NCBI GenBank assembly: GCA_022823365.1
Contig: JAJDXG010000023.1
Span: forward strand, 1 to 39,697
Direction: 5' to 3'
DNA length: 39,697 nucleotides
DNA from: Gemmatimonadota bacterium
Lineage (GTDB): Bacteria > Gemmatimonadota > Gemmatimonadetes > Longimicrobiales > Gaopeijiaceae
The notes below the pieces were generated by a model that worked only from the letters and a program-made list of their open reading frames with translations, had not been told where the DNA came from and searched no databases. Positions within the stretch are counted from its first letter, which is position 1. Each line of letters opens with the position of its first letter. Below are positions 22,640 through 30,753 of this stretch, one piece after another. Made by a program: the position numbers and the translations under genes.

Positions 22640-23896
22640 ATGCCGGAAGCACCAGCCTGGAAGTTCCAGCCGGTTCTGCAGGATCTGGCCCCGAGGGAGC
22701 CGGCGTCGGTGACGCTGCGCGGCCGGGTGATCACCGGGGTCGGGCGCGAGGTGATCGAAAACGGTCATGTGACCCTTGAGGACGGCATGATCACGTCGGT
22801 TGGAGATGGCGGTGGACCGACAGGAGATGGGCGCGCGGTGGTCGAAACGGGCGGTACCATCCTCGCCGGGCTGATCAACAGCCACGCCCACCTCGCATGG
22901 GACGGCATCCACGACCTGGCCGCCCAGTCGCTCGGAGACGCTCCCGAGATCAGCGCGTACAAGGCGGCCGCCAACATGCTCGCGTGCCTGCGGGCGGGAA
23001 TCACCCTGGTGCGCGACCTGGGCATGAACCGGAGCGGTGCCTTCGCCAAGCAGGCGGTGGAGCAGGGGGTGTTCGCGGGCCCGCGCCTGCTGATCGTCGC
23101 CGAGGCGATCGTCCAGACCGGCGGCCACACCTACTGGTGCTGCCGGGAGGCCACCGGCGCCGACGAGATGCGGCGCGCCGTGCGCGACCAGGTCAAGGAC
23201 GGGGCCGACCTCATCAAGATCATGATGTGCCACGACCTCTTGGAGTTCACCGACGAGGAGCTCGAAGCCATCGTCGACGAGACTCATCGCAGCAACCTTC
23301 CCATCACCGCGCACGCGACCTTCGACGCCTGCATCGAGCGCGCGGTCGACTTCGGCATCGACACGGTCGAGCACGGCGGCAGCATGTCCGACCGGACCAT
23401 CGGCAAGCTGGTCGAGCGCGGGGTTCCCATTATCACCACCTTCTCGCCCGTCCTGCTCCAGTCGAAGCCGGAGATCGCGCGCAAGTACAACATCCCGGAG
23501 TGGAAGATCAGGGAGCGTCAGCGGCTGGTGGCCGACAAGAGCCGCTACGACGGGCTGCTGAGGGCGGCCCGCGCCGGGGTGCGCATCGTGTTCGGGACGG
23601 ACGCGGGCAGCCCGGCCGTGCGCCACGGCGTGGTCGTGCCGGAGATGGAGTTCATGATCAATGTGGGCGTGGTGGCCGACAATCACGCGGCCATCATGAG
23701 CGCGACCCGCGAGGCCGCCATCATGAACCGGCTCGACGACCGCATCGGCACCCTGGAGGAGGGCAAGGAGGCGGACGTTATCGCAGTGGACGGCAACCCG
23801 CTCGACGATCTCCGCGACCTGGAGCAGGTGCAGATGACCTTCGTGCGGGGAAGCTGCCTGTATGCGCGCCCGCCGGTGTCGGCCGGGGCGGCGTGA
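22640..23896 (+). CDS. Amidohydrolase (imidazolonepropionase/prolidase-like)
   Basis: ATG 22640 follows GAGGAGG (22628-22634), so it is preferred to upstream in-frame starts. The 418-residue metal-dependent hydrolase has the complete amidohydrolase motif set: 'INSHAHLAWDG' with H82-x-H84, 'LIKIMMCHD' with the possible bridging lysine K193, 'ITAHATFDA' H225, 'TVEHGGS' H245, and 'VFGTDAGSP' D321. The N- and C-terminal beta-sandwich ('TLRGRVITGVGREVIENGHV'; 'EEGKEADVIAVDGNPLDDL') is also present. This is the subgroup that includes Xaa-Pro and Xaa-Arg dipeptidases and imidazolonepropionase-like enzymes, cleaving amide or cyclic amide bonds. No export signal is seen. The operon suggests it hydrolyses an amide in the imported compound, perhaps releasing an amino acid for the next gene's aminotransferase. 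Confidence 0.9.
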   Translation: MPEAPAWKFQPVLQDLAPREPASVTLRGRVITGVGREVIENGHVTLEDGMITSVGDGGGPTGDGRAVVETGGTILAGLINSHAHLAWDGIHDLAAQSLGDAPEISAYKAAANMLACLRAGITLVRDLGMNRSGAFAKQAVEQGVFAGPRLLIVAEAIVQTGGHTYWCCREATGADEMRRAVRDQVKDGADLIKIMMCHDLLEFTDEELEAIVDETHRSNLPITAHATFDACIERAVDFGIDTVEHGGSMSDRTIGKLVERGVPIITTFSPVLLQSKPEIARKYNIPEWKIRERQRLVADKSRYDGLLRAARAGVRIVFGTDAGSPAVRHGVVVPEMEFMINVGVVADNHAAIMSATREAAIMNRLDDRIGTLEEGKEADVIAVDGNPLDDLRDLEQVQMTFVRGSCLYARPPVSAGAA

Positions 23897-23936
23897 TGCA
23901 CCGTTGCTCCACACACCGACCCACGGCGCGACTCGG

Positions 23937-25118
23937 ATGACCCGGGCCGTCCCCAAATCCCATCTGGCCGCCCGCGCGGTCAGCGTGAAGTCCAGCTTCC
24001 GAACCCGCATGCTCGAGCTCTCGGCCGGACTGGACGGCATCATCGCGCTCGGCCGGGGCGACCCCGACTTCGACACACCACCCGACATCGTCGCCGCGGG
24101 GGCGGCAGCCCTGGCGGGCGGCTATACCCACTACACAGCCCCTCCAGGCCTCCCCGAACTGCGCGAGGCCATCTCCCGCAAGCTCAAACGCGACAACGGT
24201 CTTGATTATCCGGCCAGCCAGATCATCGTCACCAACGGCGTCCAGGAGGCGCTCCTCATCTCGATCCTGGCGCTGGTCGATCCCGGCGACGAAGTGGTGC
24301 TCCAGGCGCCGCGCTTCAACGCCTTCGACTACATGGTCAACCTGGCCGGCGGCCGCGTGGTCGAGGTGCCGACCCTGGAGGAGGACGACTTCGCGCTCGA
24401 GGCCGACGCCATCCGTGGTGCCCTGACGGAGCGCTCGAAGCTCCTCGTGATCGCCAACCCGAACAATCCCACCGGCGGCCTTACTCCGCGCGGAGAGTTG
24501 GCGCGCATCGCAGCGCTCGCCGAAGAGCACGACCTCCTCGTCATCTCCGACGAGATCTACGAGAAGCTGATCTTCGGCGGACGGGAGCATGTCAGTCTGG
24601 GCACCTTCGGCAACCTCCTCGACCGGACGGTCTCCGTTAACGGCTTCTCCAAGGCGTACGCGATGACCGGGTGGCGCATCGGCTACCTGGCCGCGCCCGA
24701 GTGGTTCATGGAGCCCGCCGTCGAGATCAAACACACCCTGAGCATCTGCACGCCTCCGGCCCTCCAGCGTGGGGCGCTCGCCGCGCTCGAACGTGGAGAC
24801 GAGGCGGTCGCCTCGATGCTGGCCGAATATGAGCGCCGGCTCGGCCTCGTGTTGCGGAGCCTCGACGACATGGGGATTTCGTACGGGCGGCCGGGCGGCG
24901 GGATGTATGTATACGCCAACATCTCGGGCACGGGGCTCGACGCCGAGACCTTCTGCCTTGAGCTGTTACGCCAGGAGCAGGTGATGGTCTTCCCCGGGAC
25001 CATGTTCGCGGATCCCGCCAACCGGCACATCCGAATTACGCTGCTCTCGCCGTACGCCTCCATGGAGGAAGCCCTGGGGCGGATGAGGCGTTTCGTGGAA
25101 AGGACGCGGCAGTCGTGA
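23937..25118 (+). CDS. Class I/II PLP-dependent aminotransferase
   Basis: ATG 23937 is chosen because it opens the conserved N-terminus; the frame extends to 23862 over the end of the amidohydrolase. The 393-residue fold-type I enzyme contains 'GRGDPDFDTPPDI' (39-51), 'HYTAPPGLPELREAISRKL' (65-83), 'VIANPNNPTGG' (171-181, cofactor and substrate contacts) and 'VISDEIYEKL' with D205. 'NGFSKAYAMTGWRIGYLAAP' carries the Schiff-base lysine K239, and 'HIRITLLSPY' carries the carboxylate-binding arginine region. It resembles aspartate/aromatic aminotransferases and related deaminating enzymes. It probably removes or transfers the amino group of a product of the preceding hydrolase. Substrate unknown. 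Confidence 0.92.
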   Translation: MTRAVPKSHLAARAVSVKSSFRTRMLELSAGLDGIIALGRGDPDFDTPPDIVAAGAAALAGGYTHYTAPPGLPELREAISRKLKRDNGLDYPASQIIVTNGVQEALLISILALVDPGDEVVLQAPRFNAFDYMVNLAGGRVVEVPTLEEDDFALEADAIRGALTERSKLLVIANPNNPTGGLTPRGELARIAALAEEHDLLVISDEIYEKLIFGGREHVSLGTFGNLLDRTVSVNGFSKAYAMTGWRIGYLAAPEWFMEPAVEIKHTLSICTPPALQRGALAALERGDEAVASMLAEYERRLGLVLRSLDDMGISYGRPGGGMYVYANISGTGLDAETFCLELLRQEQVMVFPGTMFADPANRHIRITLLSPYASMEEALGRMRRFVERTRQS

Positions 25119-25170
25119 AGTCGGGCTCGCTCCCACCGCGGCGCTGCTCCCTGCGGGATGGGGCGCCCTG

Positions 25171-26385
25171 ATGTGCCCGACTGGAAGCGACAGCGCGCGT
25201 GTGCTCCTCGTCGGCGCGGGTGTCCGCGGCGCAAAATGGGCCCGCGTCATCGCCGAGGCCCCGGACGCGACGCTGGCAGGCATCGTGGATCTTGACGAAG
25301 CACGTGCGCGGCGAGCCCGGGATGAGCACGCACCCGACGCCCCGGTTGAACGTGATTTCGCATCCGCCCTCGCCCACGTTGCGGTCGACGCCGTCGTCAT
25401 CGCCACCCCCCCGGACAGCCATCATTCCCTCGTGAGCCAAGCGTTCGATCAGGGGCTCGACGTCCTCTGCGAAAAGCCCCTTTCCGACGAGATGGACGAA
25501 GTCCTGGACCTCATCGCCCGGGCGGACAACGCGGGACGCCATCTCGTGGTCGGGATGAACTTCCGCTATCTGCCGACGTCACAGAGGATCCGTCACTACG
25601 CCCGGAGCGGCGGTCTCGGCGACCTCAGCTACGGGCACTTCACCTACCACCGGCAGCGCGACGGCAACCGCCACGACCTGAACGACTACGTGATGACGAT
25701 GGCTCATCCGATGCTGCTGGAGCAGAGCATCCATCACTTCGACCTGCTCCGCTACTGCTACGACGCGGAGGTCGAGTCGCTGGTGTGCGATACATGGCGG
25801 CCCTCGTGGAGCACCTATGGGAACGACTGCTGTGTCTCCGTGCTCTTCCGCTTCGAGAACGGGGTGCGCGCCAACTACCTGGGGACCTGGACCGCGGCTT
25901 GGAATCGCATGGACTTCCGCTGGCGCACCGAGTTCGAGCGCGGGGCCTTGATTCAGCGCGAGCAGTTCGAGGACCTGGTTCGCATCGACTTCGATCGGGG
26001 CCTCGGACTCCGCGGCAGCAACTTCAAGGGAGACGCCGAAGGGGAGACCCCGGTCCCGGAGCCGCTCGCGCCGTGCACGGCGTTCATTGACGACACGCGC
26101 GAGCTGCTTGCCGAGTTCCTGCGCGCCGTCCGCGGCGAAGCCGAGCCCGTGACCACCGCCCGCGATCATCTGAAGACGCTTCTCGTCGTTCAGGCCTGCA
26201 TCGAGTCAGAGCAGAGAGGGGGATGGGTCGCGTTGCGTGAGATGGAGGAGCGCTTCCGCGTGTCCGCGCCGCCGGTCAACACCAACACGGGCGAGGGGCG
26301 CTCCGATGCCGATGCGGGCTCTGCTCGGCGACAGATCGCCGAGAATGTCGGGCGCTCCGATGAAGAAACGGGCTTCCCCTCATGA
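25171..26385 (+). CDS. Gfo/Idh/MocA family NAD(P)-dependent oxidoreductase
   Basis: The 404-residue enzyme has the Rossmann N-terminus 'VLLVGAGVRGAKWARVIAEA' (G-x-G-x-x-G variant), 'VDAVVIATPPDSHHSLVSQA' and 'DVLCEKPLSDEMDEVLDL', with the family's E-K-P motif whose lysine is usually catalytic. The C-terminal domain has 'MLLEQSIHHFDLLRYCYDAE', with the substrate-binding D/H pair of the H-x-x-D motif. The last 35 or so residues are low-complexity and beyond the usual end. The family oxidises or reduces sugars, polyols and their aminated derivatives, which fits with the glycosidase-like gene and the sugar-lactone oxidase nearby. The stop overlaps the next gene's start (ATGA). Confidence 0.9.
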   Translation: MCPTGSDSARVLLVGAGVRGAKWARVIAEAPDATLAGIVDLDEARARRARDEHAPDAPVERDFASALAHVAVDAVVIATPPDSHHSLVSQAFDQGLDVLCEKPLSDEMDEVLDLIARADNAGRHLVVGMNFRYLPTSQRIRHYARSGGLGDLSYGHFTYHRQRDGNRHDLNDYVMTMAHPMLLEQSIHHFDLLRYCYDAEVESLVCDTWRPSWSTYGNDCCVSVLFRFENGVRANYLGTWTAAWNRMDFRWRTEFERGALIQREQFEDLVRIDFDRGLGLRGSNFKGDAEGETPVPEPLAPCTAFIDDTRELLAEFLRAVRGEAEPVTTARDHLKTLLVVQACIESEQRGGWVALREMEERFRVSAPPVNTNTGEGRSDADAGSARRQIAENVGRSDEETGFPS

Positions 26386-27440
26386 CACCCGAGCCTCCCG
26401 GCGACGCGCCCCGCGACCTGCTCAGGGTCCGTGGCTTGCACACGCAGTTCGTCTCCGACCGGGGCCTCGTGCATGCGGTCAACGACGTGAGCTTCTCCGT
26501 CCGCCGGGGCGAGGCGCTTGCCCTGGTGGGCGAAAGCGGGTGCGGCAAGACCGCCTCCATGCTCTCCGTGCTCCGCCTGCTGCCCCCGCACCGAACCCGC
26601 GTCCGCGCCGACGAGGTGAGCTTCAAGGGCCGGGACCTGCTGGGGCTCGACGATGAAGAAATGAGACGTGTGCGCGGACCCGAGATCGGGATGATCTTCC
26701 AGGACCCGCGCGCCTCTCTCAACCCTGTGCTCACCATCGGCCGGCAACTGACCGAGAGCCTAGAGGTGCACCTTCGCCTGGGGCGCCGCCCCGCCCGCCA
26801 CCGCGCGATCGAACTGCTCGCGTCGGTAGGCATCCCGCGGCCCGCCTCCCGGTTCGACGACTACCCGCACCAGTTCTCGGGCGGCATGTGCCAGCGGGTC
26901 ATGATCGCCATTGCGCTCGCCTGCGAGCCCAGCCTCCTCATCGCCGACGAACCGACGACCGCGCTCGATGCCACCATCCAGGCGCAGATCCTGGATCTGG
27001 TTTCCGAACTGCGGGCGACACGCGAGATGGCGATGATCTGGATCACCCACGATCTGAGCGTGGTGGCGAACCTGGCCGACCGGGTCGCGGTGATGTACGG
27101 AGGGTCCATTGTCGAGACGGCCGGGGCCCAGCGCCTGTTCGACGCGCCCGCTCATCCCTACACCCAGGGCCTTCTGGCCTCACTGCCCGCGCTCGGCGGG
27201 GAAGGCCGGGGGCGCCTGACTGCGATTCCGGGTCAGCCGCCGGACATGACGCGGCTTCCCGAGGGGTGCGCGTTCGCCGAGCGGTGTCCGCACGCCTTCG
27301 ATCGCTGCCGGCGGGAGCGGCCTCCGCTAATGCCGGTGGGGAAGGGGGCACCGCCGGGCGAGCGGCGGACGCGTCCGGGCGCACAAATGGCGTTATCGGC
27401 AGAGATCGGGGCGCGCGCTGCCTGCTGGTGGACCGGATGA
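26382..27440 (+). CDS. ABC transporter ATP-binding protein, DppD/OppD type
   Basis: The 352-residue ATPase shows Walker A 'GESGCGKT' (50-57), Q-loop '[18 protein letters not shown]', signature '[12 protein letters not shown]', Walker B '[12 protein letters not shown]' and switch histidine '[10 protein letters not shown]'. The C-terminal oligopeptide-transporter domain is '[12 protein letters not shown]' plus '[20 protein letters not shown]', a cysteine cluster found in this subfamily. It energises the import of the substrate carried by the DppB/DppC-type permeases 5 kb upstream. It is translationally coupled to both neighbours (ATGA with the upstream oxidoreductase, ATGA with the next ATPase). 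Confidence 0.93.
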   Translation: MTPEPPGDAPRDLLRVRGLHTQFVSDRGLVHAVNDVSFSVRRGEALALVGESGCGKTASMLSVLRLLPPHRTRVRADEVSFKGRDLLGLDDEEMRRVRGPEIGMIFQDPRASLNPVLTIGRQLTESLEVHLRLGRRPARHRAIELLASVGIPRPASRFDDYPHQFSGGMCQRVMIAIALACEPSLLIADEPTTALDATIQAQILDLVSELRATREMAMIWITHDLSVVANLADRVAVMYGGSIVETAGAQRLFDAPAHPYTQGLLASLPALGGEGRGRLTAIPGQPPDMTRLPEGCAFAERCPHAFDRCRRERPPLMPVGKGAPPGERRTRPGAQMALSAEIGARAACWWTG

Positions 27441-28234
27441 CTCCCCTCCTCGAAGTCATCGGCCTGAAAAAGCACTTTCCCGTGCGTCGCGGAATGATGC
27501 AGCGGTGGACCGGATCGGTGCGCGCAGTCGACGGCGTCAGCTTCCGGCTGCATCGCGGCGAGACGCTCGGCCTGGTCGGAGAGAGCGGCTGCGGCAAGAC
27601 TACCGTCGCCCGCAGCATCCTCCGGCTCACCGAGCCCACGTCGGGGCGCATCGTTTTCGACGGCGTCGATCTCACGGCTGCATCCCCGGCGGAGCTCCGC
27701 GCACTCCGGCCGCGCATGCAGATGATCTTTCAGGACACGCATTCGTCGTTGAATCCTCGCCTGAGCGTCGGCCGCTCCATCGCCGAGCCCCTGCTCGAGC
27801 ACACGGACATGGGCCGCGGACAGCGACAGGACCGGGTCGCGGAACTGCTGAGCATCGTCGGGTTGGATCCGAAGCTCGCCGGACGCCTGCCGCACGAATT
27901 CTCGGGCGGTCAGCGCCAGCGCGTCGGAATCGCGCGCGCCCTCGCCCTGAAGCCGGACCTGATCGTCTGCGATGAGCCCATTTCGTCGCTCGACATCTCC
28001 ATCCAGGCCCAGATCGTCAACCTTCTCGCAGACATTCAGGAAGAGTTCGGGCTGACCTATCTCTTCATCTCCCACGACCTGAGGATGGTCAAGCATCTGT
28101 GTGACCGTGTCGCGGTCATGAATGAGGGGAAGATCGTTGAGATGGCGCCAGCGGAGGCGCTCTTCCGCGAACCGGGACACTCGTATACGCGCGCGCTCCT
28201 GTCTTCACTGCCGAGAAGGCCCGGGCGGTCTTAG
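27437..28234 (+). CDS. ABC transporter ATP-binding protein, DppF/OppF type
   Basis: ATG 27437 overlaps the previous stop; the open frame upstream is only the shadow of the DppD-type gene. The 265-residue protein has '[20 protein letters not shown]' (typical OppF N-terminus), Walker A '[10 protein letters not shown]', '[19 protein letters not shown]', signature '[15 protein letters not shown]', Walker B '[19 protein letters not shown]' and '[11 protein letters not shown]'. It is short (about 320 is common) because the C-terminal cysteine cluster is absent; it ends just after '[18 protein letters not shown]'. It is the second ATPase of the importer. No substrate-binding protein gene is encoded in the window. 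Confidence 0.92.
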   Translation: MTPLLEVIGLKKHFPVRRGMMQRWTGSVRAVDGVSFRLHRGETLGLVGESGCGKTTVARSILRLTEPTSGRIVFDGVDLTAASPAELRALRPRMQMIFQDTHSSLNPRLSVGRSIAEPLLEHTDMGRGQRQDRVAELLSIVGLDPKLAGRLPHEFSGGQRQRVGIARALALKPDLIVCDEPISSLDISIQAQIVNLLADIQEEFGLTYLFISHDLRMVKHLCDRVAVMNEGKIVEMAPAEALFREPGHSYTRALLSSLPRRPGRS

Positions 28235-28236
28235 CC

Positions 28237-29676
28237 GTGCAGCCGAGAGGCACATCGCACGTACGAAACTTCGGGAGGAACATTCGTTTCCGCCCGCGCC
28301 ATCAGTATCTGCCCAGAGACGAAGAGGATGTGGTGCGCATCCTGGACGAACACCGGACCGGAACGATCCGCGTCATCGGCGCGGGCCATTCCTGGAACGG
28401 GGGCATCGAGACATCCGGTGCGCTCGTGGACCTTCGTCACTTTCGGCGGATCCGGATTCACCCCGACCGTCGCCGGGTCTCCGTGGGTGCGGGATGCCGC
28501 ATCGCCGAACTCCTGGCGCATCTCGCGCGCCGCGGGCTCACCCTCCCGTCCATCGGCCTGATCGCCCGCCAGACCGTGGCAGGCGCGGTCGCCACCGCAA
28601 CGCACGGATCGGGACGGCACTCGATGTCCCATTACGTCGAATCGATGCGCATCGCCTGTTACGGGAAGGGTGGGGAGGCGGAGGTGCGCAGGGTCGATTC
28701 CGGCCAGGCCCTGCGGGCGGCTCGATGCTCCGTCGGAGCCCTCGGGGTAGTCTTTGAGGTCACCCTCAAGTGCGTGCCGCAATACTACGTGCGGGAAAGA
28801 TGCGTCTGGCGTTCTGATCTGGATGCGGTCCTGGACAACGAATCAGCCGCGCCCCTGCAGCAGTTCTACCTCATCCCGCACACCTGGGCGTATCTGGAGC
28901 ACGAGCGGAGCGTGGCCCCGGACAACCACCGATCGGGCATCGCCATGCTATACCGGGTGTACTGGCTGATCGTGATCGATGTCCTTCTCCATCTGGGCAT
29001 CAAGCTCACCGCCTCACTGCTGCGGAGCCGACGCTTGGTGGACGTCCTCTACAGGCGTCTGCTTCCGGCCTGCATCTTCCCGAAGTGGCGGGTCACCGAC
29101 CGCAGCGACCGGCAACTGCTGATGCGCCACGACCTCTTCCGTCACTTGGAGATGGAGGCCTTCGTGCCGCGCGAGAAGCTCAGGCCGGCTCTCGACTTTG
29201 TGTCGGCGGTTCTGCGTGCGGCGGACGACGCCGACTACGACGTATCAGCTGGCGTACAGGACCGGATTCGGGCCCTGGACATGCGGGATTCCTTCGAGAG
29301 GATTCGGGGTTCATACAGCCATCACTATCCGATCTGCGTCCGGCGGGTCCGTCCCGACGATACGCTGATCTCGATGGCATCCTGTCACGGCATGGAGGAG
29401 CGGGACTGGTATGCGATCAGCCTCATCACGTTCGCCGAGCCACGGCTGCCCTTCCAGAACGTTGCCCGCTTACTCGCAACCACCATGGCGCCCCTCTTCA
29501 ATGCCCGCCTGCACTGGGGGAAGTGGTTCCCGCTGAATGCGGGAGAGGTCGAGCGCAGTTATCCCGGAATCCGAGAATTCAGAGCGGCTTGCGAGGGATT
29601 CGACCCACGGGGCGTGTTCCGCAACCCGTTTCTTGAGGAGGCGATATTCCGCACATTTGACCATCATAATTCGTAA
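28237..29676 (+). CDS. FAD-linked sugar-1,4-lactone oxidase (D-arabinono-/L-gulonolactone oxidase type)
   Basis: GTG 28237 follows the previous stop by two bases. The 479-residue protein has the VAO-type FAD domain: 'YLPRDEEDVVRIL', then 'IRVIGAGHSWNGGI' with the histidine that covalently holds FAD in this family, 'ALVDLRHFRRIRI', 'IGLIARQTVAGAVATATHGS' and 'SVGALGVVFEVTLKCVP'. The C-terminal ALO domain ends 'FNARLHWGKWFPLN' and 'FDPRGVFRNPFLEE', where H-W-G-K is characteristic of aldonolactone oxidases. It would oxidise an aldono- or gulono-1,4-lactone, or an alditol as in alditol oxidases, using O2. A hydrophobic stretch 'LIVIDVLLHLGIKLTASLL' in the middle might associate with the membrane. 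Its place at the end of the operon suggests sugar-acid chemistry in the pathway. Confidence 0.87.
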   Translation: MQPRGTSHVRNFGRNIRFRPRHQYLPRDEEDVVRILDEHRTGTIRVIGAGHSWNGGIETSGALVDLRHFRRIRIHPDRRRVSVGAGCRIAELLAHLARRGLTLPSIGLIARQTVAGAVATATHGSGRHSMSHYVESMRIACYGKGGEAEVRRVDSGQALRAARCSVGALGVVFEVTLKCVPQYYVRERCVWRSDLDAVLDNESAAPLQQFYLIPHTWAYLEHERSVAPDNHRSGIAMLYRVYWLIVIDVLLHLGIKLTASLLRSRRLVDVLYRRLLPACIFPKWRVTDRSDRQLLMRHDLFRHLEMEAFVPREKLRPALDFVSAVLRAADDADYDVSAGVQDRIRALDMRDSFERIRGSYSHHYPICVRRVRPDDTLISMASCHGMEERDWYAISLITFAEPRLPFQNVARLLATTMAPLFNARLHWGKWFPLNAGEVERSYPGIREFRAACEGFDPRGVFRNPFLEEAIFRTFDHHNS

Positions 29677-29698
29677 TATGTGAAGAGTGACAATAAAC

Positions 29699-30052
29699 AT
29701 GACTATCGATGATAGATTGACGCAAATAATATTCATAGCAATTATCATAGTCATATTTGTGCTGCTGGCGTTCTGGGGAATCGCCACCATCGGCTGGACA
29801 AACTCGACGGGCGTGAAGGATGGCTTCCTTCCCTCCGGTCCCTACCGGTTCACCCGCAACCCGCAATACGTCGGCGACACCGTCCTCTTCCTGGGCCTGA
29901 GCATCATCGCCAACTCGCAACTCCTCTGGATCACCCATGCGCTGCTGACCCTGTGGTTCATCATCGCGCTCCTCAGCGAGGAGGTGTGGCTGAAGGAGCA
30001 ATACGGCGACGAGTACGAACGGTATCGACGTGAGGCGCCGCGATTCCTTTGA
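29699..30052 (+). CDS. Small membrane methyltransferase (isoprenylcysteine/phospholipid methyltransferase family)
   Basis: ATG 29699 is preferred (GAAGAG at 29683-29688); GTG 29687 is an alternative start. The 117-residue product contains one N-terminal helix ('QIIFIAIIIVIFVLLAFWGI'), then the family's SAM-binding core 'PSGPYRFTRNPQYVGDTVLF' (the (G)-P-Y-x-x-x-R-(N/H)-P-x-Y motif), a helix pair, and the end 'EEVWLKEQYGDEYERYRREA' + 'PRFL', with the E-E-x-x-L-x-x-x-(Y/F)-G-x-x-Y motif. It is shorter than the family's usual 150-220 residues, missing N-terminal helices. Its first 70 bases are very AT-rich while the rest is GC-rich, so the start may derive from another sequence or a truncation. 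Confidence 0.75.
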   Translation: MTIDDRLTQIIFIAIIIVIFVLLAFWGIATIGWTNSTGVKDGFLPSGPYRFTRNPQYVGDTVLFLGLSIIANSQLLWITHALLTLWFIIALLSEEVWLKEQYGDEYERYRREAPRFL

Positions 30053-30111
30053 GTTCCGAAAAGGGTGTCATCGAGCTAACGCGTGAGCCTCGGCGGATCC
30101 ATCCCAAGGGC

Positions 30112-30140
30112 TTGACAAATAATCCTGTCAATGCTCTAAT
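30112..30140 (+). promoter_or_regulatory. Promoter with palindromic operator for the ArsR-type regulator operon
   Basis: TTGACA at 30112-30117 is a perfect -35 box, followed after 17 bases by TCTAAT (30135-30140) as a -10 box. The -35 box is also the left arm of an inverted repeat, TTGACA-N8-TGTCAA (30112-30117 / 30126-30131), so a dimeric regulator bound there would block RNA polymerase. With a start site about 7 bases after the -10 box, transcription would begin near the ATG at 30148, giving a leaderless or nearly leaderless mRNA. Autoregulation is inferred from family habit. Confidence 0.7.
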
Positions 30141-30147
30141 CCCGGTC

Positions 30148-30753
30148 ATGCTCGACGTTGCCGTCATCGACGAACCCGCCGCCGCGGTCGTCACCCTGGA
30201 CCCGAAGCGGGCCCGGCTCCTTTCCGAACTGGTGGAGCCGGCCTCGGCGGCCACGCTCGCGGCCCGCCTCGGACTCGCCCGGCAGAAGGTCAACTACCAC
30301 CTCCGGGCGCTGGAGAAGCACGGGCTCGTGCGGGTCGCCGAAGAGCGCCGGTGGGGTGGCCTGACCGAGCGCCTGCTGGTGGCGACCGCCCGCTCCTACG
30401 TGGTGAGTCCGGCGGCGCTCGGGCCGGTGGCGAGTGACCCGGATCGGACACGGGACCGGCTGTCCGCGAGCTACCTCATTGCGCTCGCTGCGCGCATCGT
30501 GCGCGAGGGGAGCGCGCTGCTGCGCCGCTCGGCCGAAACGGGAAAACGGCTCGCGACCCTATCCATCGATACCGAGATCCGGTTCCGGTCTCCGAGAGCC
30601 CGCGCCCGGTTCAGCGAGGAACTGGTCGCCGCTGTTGCCGAACTGGTCCGGCGCCATCACGACGATTCCGCCCCCGGAGGACGACGCCACCGCCTCGTGG
30701 TCGTCGCCCATCCAGCGCCGGGGGATCCATCCACCCAGGAGGCACCACCATGA
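30148..30753 (+). CDS. ArsR-type winged-helix transcriptional regulator
   Basis: The ATG at 30148 is chosen because a strong promoter overlaps the upstream in-frame sequence (the frame is open back to 30049). The 201-residue protein has an N-terminal winged helix: 'DPKRARLLSELVEPASAATL' and 'AARLGLARQKVNYHLRALEK', then 'HGLVRVAEERRWGGLTERLL'. This is the ArsR/HTH_20 type in which R-Q-K-V-N-Y-H-L is the recognition helix. No metal-binding cysteines are seen. The C-terminal half ('SASYLIALAARIVREGSALL') is helical and may dimerise or sense a ligand. Regulators of this kind precede AHSA1/SRPBCC genes, and here its stop overlaps the start of such a gene. It probably represses its own operon through the palindrome at 30112-30131. 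Confidence 0.85.
   Translation: MLDVAVIDEPAAAVVTLDPKRARLLSELVEPASAATLAARLGLARQKVNYHLRALEKHGLVRVAEERRWGGLTERLLVATARSYVVSPAALGPVASDPDRTRDRLSASYLIALAARIVREGSALLRRSAETGKRLATLSIDTEIRFRSPRARARFSEELVAAVAELVRRHHDDSAPGGRRHRLVVVAHPAPGDPSTQEAPP

Noticed and set aside
22580-24088. 502-codon minus-strand open frame over the amidohydrolase
   Set aside because: Shadow composition (R/H/D/G-rich), and the plus-strand amidohydrolase is complete with all metal-binding residues.
30049-30147. N-terminal extension of the ArsR-type regulator
   Set aside because: This stretch contains the promoter and operator and has no family similarity; the winged-helix protein is complete from ATG 30148.
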